Below, in pieces: positions 11,175 to 21,700 of a DNA stretch of 64,000 bases. The position numbers and the translations under genes are program-made. Source of the stretch: Choristoneura fumiferana (taxonomy: Eukaryota; Arthropoda; Insecta; Lepidoptera; Tortricidae); the NCBI RefSeq assembly GCF_025370935.1, contig NC_133473.1, forward strand, positions 1,441,542 through 1,505,541. Reading direction: 5' to 3'. The first letter of the stretch is position 1; each line of letters begins with the position of its first letter. The notes under the pieces were generated by a model that was not told where the DNA came from, did no database searches, and worked only from the letters and a program-made list of their open reading frames with translations.

Positions 11175-11884
11175 TTAGGCTGCCTGTCCATTGGAGCGGA
11201 GTGAGGCGGCGGAGCGGAGCGAGCTTCTAATACGGTGCGGAGCTGTGGTCTGTCTTTGTTCATAGGCGTGGATCGAGATAACTTAGTATTAGTTACGGCT
11301 ACCCTTGCCAAAGGGCCCGGGCTGAAAACCAGCGCTGGAAACCAAAGCCAGTATTTGCTGAGACCGGCACCCATTGCCAAGGTGTAGACCACGGGTGTAG
11401 ACCTATTTTGTATCTACTTGTTCATATTATGTCAATAAAGAGTTTATAATTATTATTCTCTTTATTTATTTTTTTATTCTTAGGATTTAGGTTTTATTTA
11501 TTTAAAAACCTAACCTAGGCGCTAACCCGCCCAAGCCCACCTACCGCTGGTCAGGGCCGCAGAGGTGGAATTGAGAAGTACCTTGTTCACCAGTGGCGTA
11601 GATAGGTACCGCCTTGATAAAGCCAGCTATCATTATAACGGAGCAGAGCGAGAAAGTAATGCGAAGTGGAGTTGTGCACTGTTCCTCCATTTGCGGAGCT
11701 TCCCCGCTGCCCCGCTCGCGCTCTTTTCTCCGTCCCAATTCTCCACTCCTCTTTCTCGCTCAGCCTCCACGCTCCGCTTCCCGGTTTTGTATATATTTTT
11801 TAAGCTAAGTACACTTAGTTACACCAACTCCCTGTCCGCTGGTAAATATTTATCTCACTCCGCTCCAGTGGATAGGCAGCCTTA
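11175..11884. mobile_element. TIR element with TTAGGCTGCCTGTCC ends
   Basis: About 30-bp inverted ends (TTAGGCTGCCTGTCCATTGG and CCAGTGGATAGGCAGCCTTA) enclose about 650 bp with no transposase seen. Subterminal GCGGAGCGGAGCGAGC repeats recur on both sides. Confidence 0.6.
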
Positions 11885-11939
11885 CCGTCCCACGTTCATT
11901 AATGTTTTTATTTATTAGATTCTTTTTTCAATAAACGTT

Positions 11940-12160
11940 TTTAATACAGAACCGACTATTGGAGTAAACGAGTTCTTGAGTGGAGACCGCGTCTTGGTAA
12001 ACGTAGTGTAGGCCTCCGGCCAGGTGGAGTGACGATTTGCGAAAGGCTGCTGGTAGAAGCTGGATGCGTCTAGCCGAGGAGAGGGCGTACCGCTCATTGG
12101 GGGAGGCCTATGTCCAGCAGTGGACCGCTAATAGGCTGATGATGGTGATAATGATGAATA
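11940..12160 (+). pseudogene. LINE tail fragment
   Basis: Reads VLEW-type then GKRSVGRPP and ends GGAGGCCTATGTCCAGCAGT followed by ATGATGGTGATAATGATGA, the LINE 3' end. A frame change after the GRPP segment marks decay. Confidence 0.65.
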
Positions 12161-12434
12161 GAGAACTGGTTCTGGTTGAATGCTACATCTTGTGGCACGA
12201 GCTAAGAATGCAAAGCTTAACTAAAATGCCAAACTTAACTTAAACAGACAAAGCGCGTTTCGAAGTCGCGTTCAACTTAAGAGCTGCATAATGAGCTGTT
12301 AACATAACCAAAGACAGAGCGGTGCAGGAAATCCTATGATTATGAACTGTGTTGCCACCCTGCACGTTTCCCATAAAGCTAGGAAATAGTTTCGACAAGC
12401 TTACTCGTAAATTGTATTTTTTCAAATCCTCTTG

Positions 12435-12766
12435 AATTCTGACTTTCATCATCATCATCCCAGCCTATATACGTCCCACTGCTGGGCACAGGCCTCCTCT
12501 CAGAACAAGAGGGCTTGGGCCATAGTTCCCACGCGGGCCCAGTGCGGATTGGGAACTTCACACGCACCATTGAATTGCTTCGCAGGTTTGTGCAGGTTTC
12601 CTCACGATGTTTTCCTTCACCGCATAGCTTGTGGTAAATTTGAAATGTAATTCCGCACATGAATTTCGAAAAACTCAGAAGTACGAGCCGGGGTTTGAAC
12701 CCACGACCCTCTGCTTGAGAGGCGATAGGTCAAACCACTAGGCCACCACGGCTTAATTCTAACTTT
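12435..12766 (-). mobile_element. tRNA-like SINE (family 1), copy 1
   Basis: On the minus strand the head is GCCGTGGTGGCCTAGTGG, followed by a B-box-like GGGTTCAAACCCCGGC, and the tail ends in GGCTGGGATGATGATGATG. AATTCT(G/A)ACTTT at 12435-12446 and 12755-12766 forms a 12-bp duplication with one mismatch. Full copies: 21207-21514 and 24550-24856. Confidence 0.8.
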
Positions 12767-14088
12767 ATTTTACATAATTATGTATTGAATAGACTAAGAC
12801 CCAGCCGTTGTAACCCACGTCTTGGTCTTAGCTTTGTTATTTTAGATGTTATTTCACATTCTTAAAATTGTTTATTCAGTGACGAAAACAAATAGGTATA
12901 TGTAGAGTCATTCACAATGACGCGTGCGCGTGCCGTGGTTCTTATTACAATGTCATTAATGTCTAATTTTGTCACAATCACGCGTCTTCGTGGATGGCAC
13001 TAGGTATCAGATGAAACTTATTGTTTCAAATATGGCTTCCTAATTTAATTACTTTTGTTGTCGCCGTAAAATACAGTTTTCAAGATACAGCCCTGTGACA
13101 AAACAATAGACACCGTAGCAACAGCAATAGGGTTGTATTTGTCACCCTCCGAGTACAGAAACCTAAAATTTTCAGTGAAAAAAAAATTATAAATCCAATA
13201 TGGCGATTATTATTATTTTATTACTTTACATTATGGCAACACAGTATCTAAATAAAGCATGTTCCGGAAGTGCAGAGCAATCCCTCGGGATCCAGGGGCA
13301 GCGCCGCGAATTGTTAATTCGCTCACTTTTTGAACACACACAACTTTCTGTCGGCAAGTTGCGGGAGCTTGTGTAAATTGAGACTTGTTGATGATGTTCG
13401 TATTCGTAAGGGAATTTTTAACCGGACCAACAGTAAAGGGAACCCTGAGAATTTCGTTCTGTCCGTCTGTCCGTTCGTCCGTATGTCACAGGCATTTTAC
13501 TCAAAATGTATAATTGTGCAAGACGTACCTACTTAATTATATTGATGAAATTTGGAGTAAAGATTGTTTTGTGATGAGATGACCGACCGCTACTTAGTTT
13601 GGGTATTAAATGGGATAGGAGGGGGTACTTCATAAGTACCTCCATCTAACCGAAAAATAGATGAAATTATTAACTTATGCTTCTAAACAATGGGAAGACA
13701 TAAGTTAAAATGTTAAAATATATTTTGTCGTTAGTAGATAATGGCAAAAAAATGTTCGGTAAGTATGGTCAAGGGACAGGCCTGACATTGCGCTGGACCG
13801 GGAAGTGTGGTGAGATCAAGAGGCCTTCGCCCAGCAGTGGGATACTAAAGCAGGCTAGAAACAAAAGCATAGTCAATGAAACGAATAAAAAGGACTGGCG
13901 ATATATTTTTTGGTGTGACATGGGAGATGGTGAAAAAATAAGTAATTTAGAAGATTTTTATCAAACGTTTTTGAAATAAAGCAACAAAAAATCTAGCCAG
14001 CAACTGAGTTAAATCACTAATAAATGTGACAGTTTGAAAAGTTTTTTTTAAAGCAGATGTAATTTTTTAAGATACTACTACTATTATT
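12767..14088. other. Intergenic DNA with small repeat scraps
   Basis: No supported gene. 13818-13860 (GAGGCCTTCGCCCAGCAGTG) is another retroposon tail, lying inside a chance open frame. The remainder is AT-rich. Confidence 0.5.
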
Positions 14089-16166
14089 CTAGCAAGGGCC
14101 GTTTTTCACTATGAACATGGGTGGTCTCCCATGGCGGACGAGATTGAAGTTAGTGCAGTTGAACCAGCACACGTGCCTGTAAGTCTTTCCATCCGATCCG
14201 CAGACAGGTAGATGAAAGTTGGAGCAGTTGCAGCCACACTGGCCCTGCTGCGTCACGTACAGTGGTGCCAATCCCGCGTGGACCCGCCGCCTGTTCTCAC
14301 AACCCAGCAGACACAAGTTACCATACGTCTTAAAGTTACTCGCGCAAACTGGCTGGTAAACTTGAGAACAGAAGCAACCGCACTCCCCATCGGTGTACAA
14401 CAAAGGTGGCAAATGTAGATAAGTCCTTCTTTGGTTCTCGCAATTCAATTCGCACAGATTAGAATAAGTTTTTCGGTCGCTCCCACAAACAGGGGCGTAG
14501 TTTTTAGGGCAAGTACAGTCACTACAGGGACCATTGTACAAAATTCTTAGAGGAGGTTGCCCTAGAGCAAACCGTCTTCCGTTTTGACAACTCACTTGGC
14601 ACTCATTGTTGTAAGTGTTGCCGTCGCTAACACATACTGGAGCTACAACGGCTGGACAGATGCAGTTCTCTTCCGTACAGACCCCGTATGAACGGATCGT
14701 AAGAGGTGCTCCACCGCTTTGGTTAAGTCTGGCAGCGCATTCGAGGAAGCAAATGTTCCTGTAGGATCTACCGTCGGTGCCGCAGACGGGGGCGATGAAG
14801 AGAGGACAGTTGCAGTAAAGCCGTGGGCAGATGCCGTAGCTGGATATGAAGATAGGTGGACGGCCGATCTGCTGCTGAATTTTGCTTGCACAACCAAGTT
14901 CACATCCATTGGCATAGGTGCGACCGTCAGTGCCACATACTGGCTGGACAACGGCAGGACAGAAGCAACCGTCGTCACATTTACCTTTGCTTTTTACGTA
15001 GATAGGTGGGAAGCCGTATCGCACCAGACTTTTACTTTCACAATCCAATAGGCATGCGTTAGAGTATGTCCGTTCATTAGTTCCACAGACAGGGTCAACG
15101 TTGGCTGGGCAAATGCAAGTCAGCTCTGGGCATCTTCCCGGACTTTTCTGTCTGACGGGAGGCTGACCGTTTAGTTCCAGTTTTTTGCTCCAGCACTCCA
15201 AATAGCACTGGCTGGAGTAGGTGTTGCCGTCAGTGCCGCAGACTGGAGAGACGCCCACTATTGGGCAGTAGTAGTTGCAGTCGTTTCCTGGGATAGGTAC
15301 CACTGTTCCGGTTCCAAGAACCTCAAGCAGGTTTGTTACCAGTAGGAAAATACCTGAAAAACGAAGATATTCCTTAGAAAAATGTTACGCTAAGTTTTTT
15401 CAGATACACAAAGACTTTAGTCCTGGAGCCCATGAGTTTTTAAGATGATATGGTGTCATAACCATAAAAGAAGAGTTAAAAATTCAAAAACCCGAATTTC
15501 TAACTAAACTCTGATAAGTAACCTAAAGTTCAACAGAGCTGATCGCGATTTTAAATGGATCCTGACTATTGAATTTTAAGTTAATTACATAGTTATGTTA
15601 TTGTTACACTAGCTGTTGCCCGCAACTCCATCCGCGTACAAGTATGAAAACTAGATTAGGTCCTATTCTCAGGCCTACCGAATATACACAAAAAATTACA
15701 TAAAAATCGGTCAAGCCGTTTCGGATGAGTTGTGTTAGAAACACAGTGACACTAGAATTTTACATATTAGATTACCAACTATGACTATGTTTTTTAATCC
15801 TACCTCCAAATAATGATCGTTATGTTATCATCTAAAAAATGAATGATCTAATCTAGTGACACCTCATAATCGTATTTAAAATCCGTCCAGCTCTTTAGCA
15901 CAAAACAGATATGTTACAGAATTTAATCCACATACAAAGTGCGCTCAAGCAACGCACACATAGACACTGCTCACGGACACGATATCTCGGACCGGTTGGG
16001 ACCAGTGCGAGCGCAGTGCCATCCGCTTGACTTTTGTACTTATCTGTTTTGTGCCTTTAGGCTGCAATAGCCATACACACATACATACATACGCCCGAAA
16101 AAAATAGATAAGATAACCCTCCTTCGCGTAGTGTCGGGTAAAAAAATACAGACCTACTACCTTCAT
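14089..16166 (-). CDS. Secreted eight-domain Kazal serine protease inhibitor
   Basis: Two exons: 16166-16154 (MKVV plus one base) and 15353-14089, giving 425 residues. The joined N-terminus, MKVVG+IFLLVTNLLEVLG, is a normal signal peptide. Eight tandem domains follow, with cysteine pattern C-x(1-3)-C-x7-C-x10-C-x3-C...C, most carrying PVCGTDG and TY motifs; the frame is intact to TAG. P1 residues (second after Cys2) read I, A, A, L, A, K, Q and N, so most predict inhibition of elastase- or subtilisin-like enzymes rather than trypsin; domain 6 (K) may bind trypsin. The acceptor TTTTTCAG fits phase 1; the donor TAG|GTCTGT is weaker, so exon 1 is inferred. Similar insect proteins occur in haemolymph, gut or silk. 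A dispersed repeat lies in the intron near exon 1. Confidence 0.88.
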
Positions 16167-16186
16167 GTTGGATCCAGTTACTGCTG

Positions 16187-16221
16187 ACTGATGCGAGTTC
16201 CCGAGGAATATTTCATTTATA
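16187..16221 (-). promoter_or_regulatory. TATA box and arthropod initiator of the eight-domain Kazal gene
   Basis: On the minus strand TATAAAT (16221-16215) is followed by the insect initiator TCAGT (16191-16187). The initiator A is at 16189, 32 nt from the first T of the TATA box. The inferred ATG at 16166 would then have a 5' UTR of about 23 nt. The spacing supports the exon 1 call. Confidence 0.7.
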
Positions 16222-17847
16222 CCTTTGTTTATTTGTTTAAAGCACTTTTATTATCTTTAAACAAATGGCAAAAGATAAATGCAGGACATATCACATATTT
16301 TTTATATGAATGTGCATTAATTGAGGGGAAAAATATTTACTTATCGATGCTATTGTTAACCTTTTGATAGCTGCTTGAAATATTTCTCTTTTATATTAAC
16401 CATCGTGCATTTTTTACTGTATTGTCTAGGACAATAAGTGATTACGAATTCATTTGCAAAATTGTGTTTCAAAACATTTAAGCACAATGAACACCTTAGA
16501 ATAAAAAACATTATTACGATTACGTACCGTGTTTAAGAAAAAAAAAACGTTAGAAAATAAAGCAATCGACGTCTAGCCATTGATTGTTCATTTCATAATA
16601 ATAACCTAACTACAAAAATTTCATTTTTAATACAAGCTTTTTTTGCTGACTGTACTTTTGTTGACTGGACTTGAGTCGATACTATCAACCGTTGAAGAGT
16701 TCCGTCCTGCGGAGACGATCCTGGCTGGTCTACCAGAATGTCACTACTAGATTATTGTATTGTCACGCGATTTACATAAGTATTCCTTTCAAGTCAATCT
16801 GATTACTGGAAGTTGGTCAAATTTAACTTGCTAGATTTGATTATAGACAGACAGGCAGACAACGGGACAGGTGAAACTAAATAAAAGCTTGTAAAATATT
16901 ATACATTTATTACTTAGTCGCTATAGACAAAAAAGAGGGTTTTGCGCGGACTTTCTCTTCGGGATGAAGACATGAGGTGTACGTAGAAGGACGACGGTCT
17001 CCGACATAGCCAAGCTAATTAGCTTTTTGAAGAACGTAGAACTAAACAACTAACGCACAAATTCAGAATCTAGAAATAACGAGCTCTTTGACATTTACGA
17101 GTTCCCAAAGAAAACTCAGGTCTCGCAGCAAAGATTCCCAAACTTGGGATACACCTTAACTTGATATTCCTTTGTAAGTACTAACAAGCGCGACTTAAAC
17201 AAATTAAACAAATTTAATTACAGATTGCCCCAAACAACGACATCCCACCACCTGAGAGCGGAAACTCCTTAATTGGATTTAGAAGTCGCCCGAAGTTTTA
17301 AAACGCCCCGAAACTCAACTTTGCACCCTTTGAAAAGTTCACGGATAAAAAATACTGTTATTACGGTCATAATAACTGTTAACGTTGGACAGGGTGATCA
17401 TTGTCAAGACGGTAAAAATGAAACGCCTGTCAAAATGTAATAGCAAAAAGTTTCCGCGCTGCTGCTTTGCGCGGACAAATTGTATTGTTCCGCGTAGGCG
17501 CTTGACTTTTACGATGTTTCATAATACAATTATGAAAGGCAAGACGGCGACTCTATTGTCTTTATTTTTAAGAGCAATTATCTATAACTTAAGAAAGTTA
17601 AAGATTGTAATATGGTGTAAGTGGGTAGTTAATAATAGGTATTGAGCACGTATAAAATGATGCTCGATTTTATGTGGCATGTGTGTTGTATGTCAGAGAC
17701 GCACACTGCATTTACTTTTTAATGTTAGTTTATAATTGTGTATAGTACAAGAACTAGTGACATATAAAATGTGTCAGAGTTTAAGATGCAATATTATGAA
17801 TGATACCTAGTTGCGTTAGATACTTCAGCTTTCTACTTATCTAATCG
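16222..17847. other. AT-rich intergenic DNA
   Basis: No gene, RNA or repeat could be supported. Open frames such as 17385-17645 are of chance size and composition. Confidence 0.5.
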
Positions 17848-18105
17848 CTAGCTTTTGCCAGCGGCTTCGCCCGCGTGGAATTCGGTTATCGCGCGCTGTT
17901 CCCTCGGGAACTGTGCATTTTTCCGGGATAAAAGTAGGCTATGTTACTCTCTGGCCCATAAACTATCTATACTTATGCCAAAAATCGCGTCGATCCGTAG
18001 CTCAGTTTCGACAAGAAAGACGGACAAACATACCGTAGCTCAGTTTCGACAAGAAAGACGGACAAACATACACACACACTTTCGCATTTGTAATATTAGT
18101 ATGGA
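17848..18105 (-). mobile_element. Full-length Helitron-like element with internal duplication
   Basis: On the minus strand it begins TCCATACTAATATTAC after an A and ends in a GC hairpin plus GGCAAAAGCTAG. It matches 47860-48087. A 38-bp block (GTAGCTCAGTTTCGACAAGA and onward) is perfectly duplicated in tandem at about 17995-18072. Confidence 0.75.
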
Positions 18106-18194
18106 TTTCATCATTATTAAAAACTGTGATTAAAACTATGACTTTTCTGACCTTGAAAAGCACGTTTATTAAAATACCTAGTTAACACGTTTTT

Positions 18195-18545
18195 TAACCC
18201 CCGACGCAAAAAGAGGGGTGTTCTAAGTTTGACCGCTATGTGTGTCTGTCTGTCTGTGGCACCTAGCTCTTAAATGGGTGGGCCGATTTGAATGCGGTTT
18301 TTTTTTATTTGAAAGCAGGGTTTCTAGCAATGGTTCTTAGACATGTTTCATCAAAATCGGTTTATTCGTTTTTGAGATATTGAACTTTGAGGTGACAAAA
18401 AAAACCCGGTCAAGCATGAATAAATCTTAGAGAAAAAAACTTTGGTAATTGCGCGTCAGCGGCTGTACTTTAAAATTTTAAGCAGGTTACTATGATATGA
18501 AGATATAAGGAACCCCCGATGCGTGAATCCGACTCCCACTAGACT
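18195..18545 (+). repeat. Dispersed repeat (CCCCCGACGC family)
   Basis: Starts TTTAACCCCCGACGCAAAAA and matches 8339-8580. It ends near GGAACCCCCGATGCGTGAAT, a segment typical of the GGCCGG-tail repeats. Confidence 0.55.
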
Positions 18546-18617
18546 GTTTTTTTTTTCTTTTTAAATATAAAAATGTATAGATTTAAGTAACTCTACAAAA
18601 GTGCCTTACTCCTAGCC

Positions 18618-18651
18618 TATAAAATTAAGTAATCAGAATGCTACGGTCATT
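18618..18651 (+). promoter_or_regulatory. Core promoter of the trypsin-like gene
   Basis: TATAAAA at 18618-18624 is followed by a TCATT initiator-like site at 18647-18651, putting the start near 18649. An upstream ATG at 18638 would precede this start site, which supports the ATG at 18716 instead. Confidence 0.6.
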
Positions 18652-18715
18652 TCACTTAACTGTGTTTCAGAATAGCTATATACACAAAGTCAACAGGCAT
18701 ACGGAAATCACAACC

Positions 18716-21700
18716 ATGTGTCTACGCGAAGTTTTTATTCCTTTCGTTTATTTTGTATATGTTCTTGGTGCGACAGAGAAGGATAAAGTAATACAAGACG
18801 TCGATTATTCTGGACTGGCGGGGGAAGCGGAACTGAACAAAAATGATATTCTCAATTTTCTCAATTCGACAAGAGTACGGGAAATGTACAAGATGCAGTA
18901 CGAAAGGCTTCTTGCTAGTCTCGTTGGTAATATTACCATTACAATACAATACAATTAGTACATTACTGTAGAGGCCGGGAAGTAGGGGGCTGCCGGCCAA
19001 GCAGATATAAACGGACGAGCGTAGCGAGGCCGTATAGGTATGCGAGGCCGGCAACCCCAGGTTCCGGCCGAGGCTTGTATAGTGCTTTTCTCAAACATTA
19101 CATGAAATAAAATAGTGCGTGGGCCGCGTGCGTGTCGCAAGGCGCGCGTTGAAACAAAAGACGGTCGCATTGCCGGCCAGCGCGCCTGCAAGGTTGTATG
19201 AAATCTCTTTGCAGGCCGCTGGAGTGACCGCGCGCACGCAGCTGAGCCACAGCGCCTGCAGCGCGATACTTCTCGGCCTATGTTTTTGTTACACAACGTC
19301 AATATTTCATGTCATGTTTGAGAAAAACTCTTTATTGAACACCTACACATAGTAAGCAAATAGTTAAATATAATATATACATATAGAGATTTTTCACGGT
19401 AAGCAATAGACTGCCTTTACAATACTTAGACAGAAGTATAAGGACAAGATTTCTTCCTATTAATATCATATTATCTTTACCTACTTAGTATTAAATAAAG
19501 TCACTTCGCGCCGTCTGTATGTACTCTTACATTTTTTAAACTAAGCATGGAAAAATTTGTCACGGAAGGTATATATACACAGGATTCAGCGACGCACCTC
19601 GGCTTCATGCGGAAGTTTTTGGAAAATGAAGCTGATAAATATGAAGTTCCATTAATCAGGGTCCGACTGGTACTTAGCGGTTTTACTTTTTAACTATAAC
19701 TTATTTTATGTTGTAGAAAATGATACTGACAAGTCCGGTAGAAGAGGTAAGTTTATATCTGAGTATATTAAACATTAAAGTCAGCAGTTCTGACCTTTCT
19801 AGACGGAAGACACCTAACTGATTCTCATAGTTCATAGTTACTTAATTATCTGCCTGCCCTGCTATACTTGTTCTTAGCCGACTTTTGAACTTTACTGTTA
19901 TACCCTTATTGTTATACTTTTCGAGCATATGTACAATCACCAGCACCAATGTCTGACACAACAAGCGTGCATAAATATCTGATACGACTCTATTTCTAGG
20001 GCCGGAAGGACGTGTCAGATATTTTTGCACGCTCCGCTGTGGCAAATATTAATGCTGGTGACTGTACCTACATACATAATGATGTATCCGATGTATAATC
20101 CGACGGCCTTAAAAATATTTTTTATTAAAAACTAAAATATAAAGAACAAGTCTAGTACTCCAGCAGTATGGTAGTAACTTGGGCTACTTTTATCCTGAGA
20201 AAGAGCAAAATGCATAATTCGAGCCGGAATGCAGACGTAGATTAAATAAAGTTACAGATTAGACTGCTATCCTAATTTCAAATCCTGCAAGTTGTATTTG
20301 TTGCACTAACGGAGACCGAATAACCTAATAACTTGATAATGTATTACTTAAACCACCAATTAACTATAACTACATATATTGGAACTATTATTGAAAGACA
20401 ATACAGTAAAAAACTACCTTTCACAAAAACAGTTTGCATTTTCAACAAAAATTGTTTATTAATTAAATGTACAGCTTTGTAATTTTAAAGATAATTTTAT
20501 AAACAAAATTAAATATGTATTTAATTACTTGTAGAAAAATATGAGCGTACGGGACGCAACTACTTAGATAAACCCACATCACTTGGTAAGTTCGCTGTTT
20601 ATTGGACACAAGAACATTTTGTTTCCATGTTCTTTACGAGATCAAACTAACTTTTGTGAACATAATCGAAATAGAAATTAAGAACTGAAGTAGTAAGAAA
20701 GTTATTTCGACTAACTGAAGTGGCCGATGGGGTCAGAAGGTTCTCGAATGGCGTCCGCGGACCGGGAAACGAGCTGTCGGTAGGCCTCCAACAACATGGA
20801 GCGACGACCTCGTTAAGATCGCAGGATCGCAGTGGATGTGGAAAGCACAAGACCGGTCTGAGTGGAGAGCCTTGGGGGAGGCCTACGTCCAGCAGTGGAC
20901 GTCTTTCGGCTGAAATGATGATGATGATATTAACTAAAATAAAACGTACAGTCTATGGTCTTTTATACACTCATTCCATCATAAACAAGTACCTGGGTGA
21001 CCAAGCTTCGCTCATGCTAAAACTCTAAAAATCAAATGTTTCACCACGTATAATCCAAGTTTTATCGGTTGTACGCCCTCGAAAACCTTCACACTTAGGG
21101 AATTTCATCAAAATCCCCTCTATACTTATATAAGAAAGCCTCTATATAAATTAATTAATATGTAGGTATACGAAAAGTGCTCCTTTGAAGGTATTGATAC
21201 ATAAGTCGAAGCCGTGAAGCCGTGGTGGCCTATTGCTTTGACCTATCGCCTCTCAAGCAGAGGGTCGTGGGTTCAAACCCTGGCTCGCACCTATGAGTTT
21301 TTCAAAATTCATGTGCAGAATTACATTTGAAATTTACCACGAGCTCTGCGGTGAAGGAAAACATCGTGAGGAAACCTGCACAAACCTGCGAATCAATTCA
21401 ATGGTGCGTGTGAAGTTCCCAATCCGCACTGGGCCCACGTGGGAACAATGGCCAAGCGCTCTTGTTCTGAGAGGAGGCCTGTGCCCATCAGTGGGACGTA
21501 TATAGGCTGGGATGGATACATAAGTATTTAGGTAGGTACATAATTTAAGGAATCTCATAAAAAACTATTATTAACCCGAAAAAGAAAAACGACAAATTCT
21601 AGTTTTTATTAAAGCCGTATAAATCCAGTAAGTTATAAATGTAGGTAGACCATCGGATGGTAAGCGAGCACCACCTAAAGACATAATGGACATCCACCAC

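Noticed and set aside
13710..13979. An 89-codon frame including PSPSSG
   Set aside because: Part of it is a retroposon tail (GCCCAGCAGTGGG), and the rest has no coding signature.
14643..15051. Frames of about 110 codons on both strands over the Kazal exon
   Set aside because: Overlap of the well-supported eight-domain Kazal frame; no independent evidence.
18638..18715. An upstream in-frame ATG for the trypsin-like gene
   Set aside because: It lies before the start site predicted by the TATA/initiator pair, and the ATG at 18716 directly gives a signal peptide.
19547..19694. A short frame starting MEKFVTEGIYTQ in trypsin intron 1
   Set aside because: No exon boundaries here fit the phases of the flanking exons, and no similarity is recognised.
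21215..21290. A possible tRNA gene with a GGGTTCAAACCC B box
   Set aside because: It is the head of a SINE: three full copies exist, no acceptor stem pairs, and the body continues to an ATG tail.
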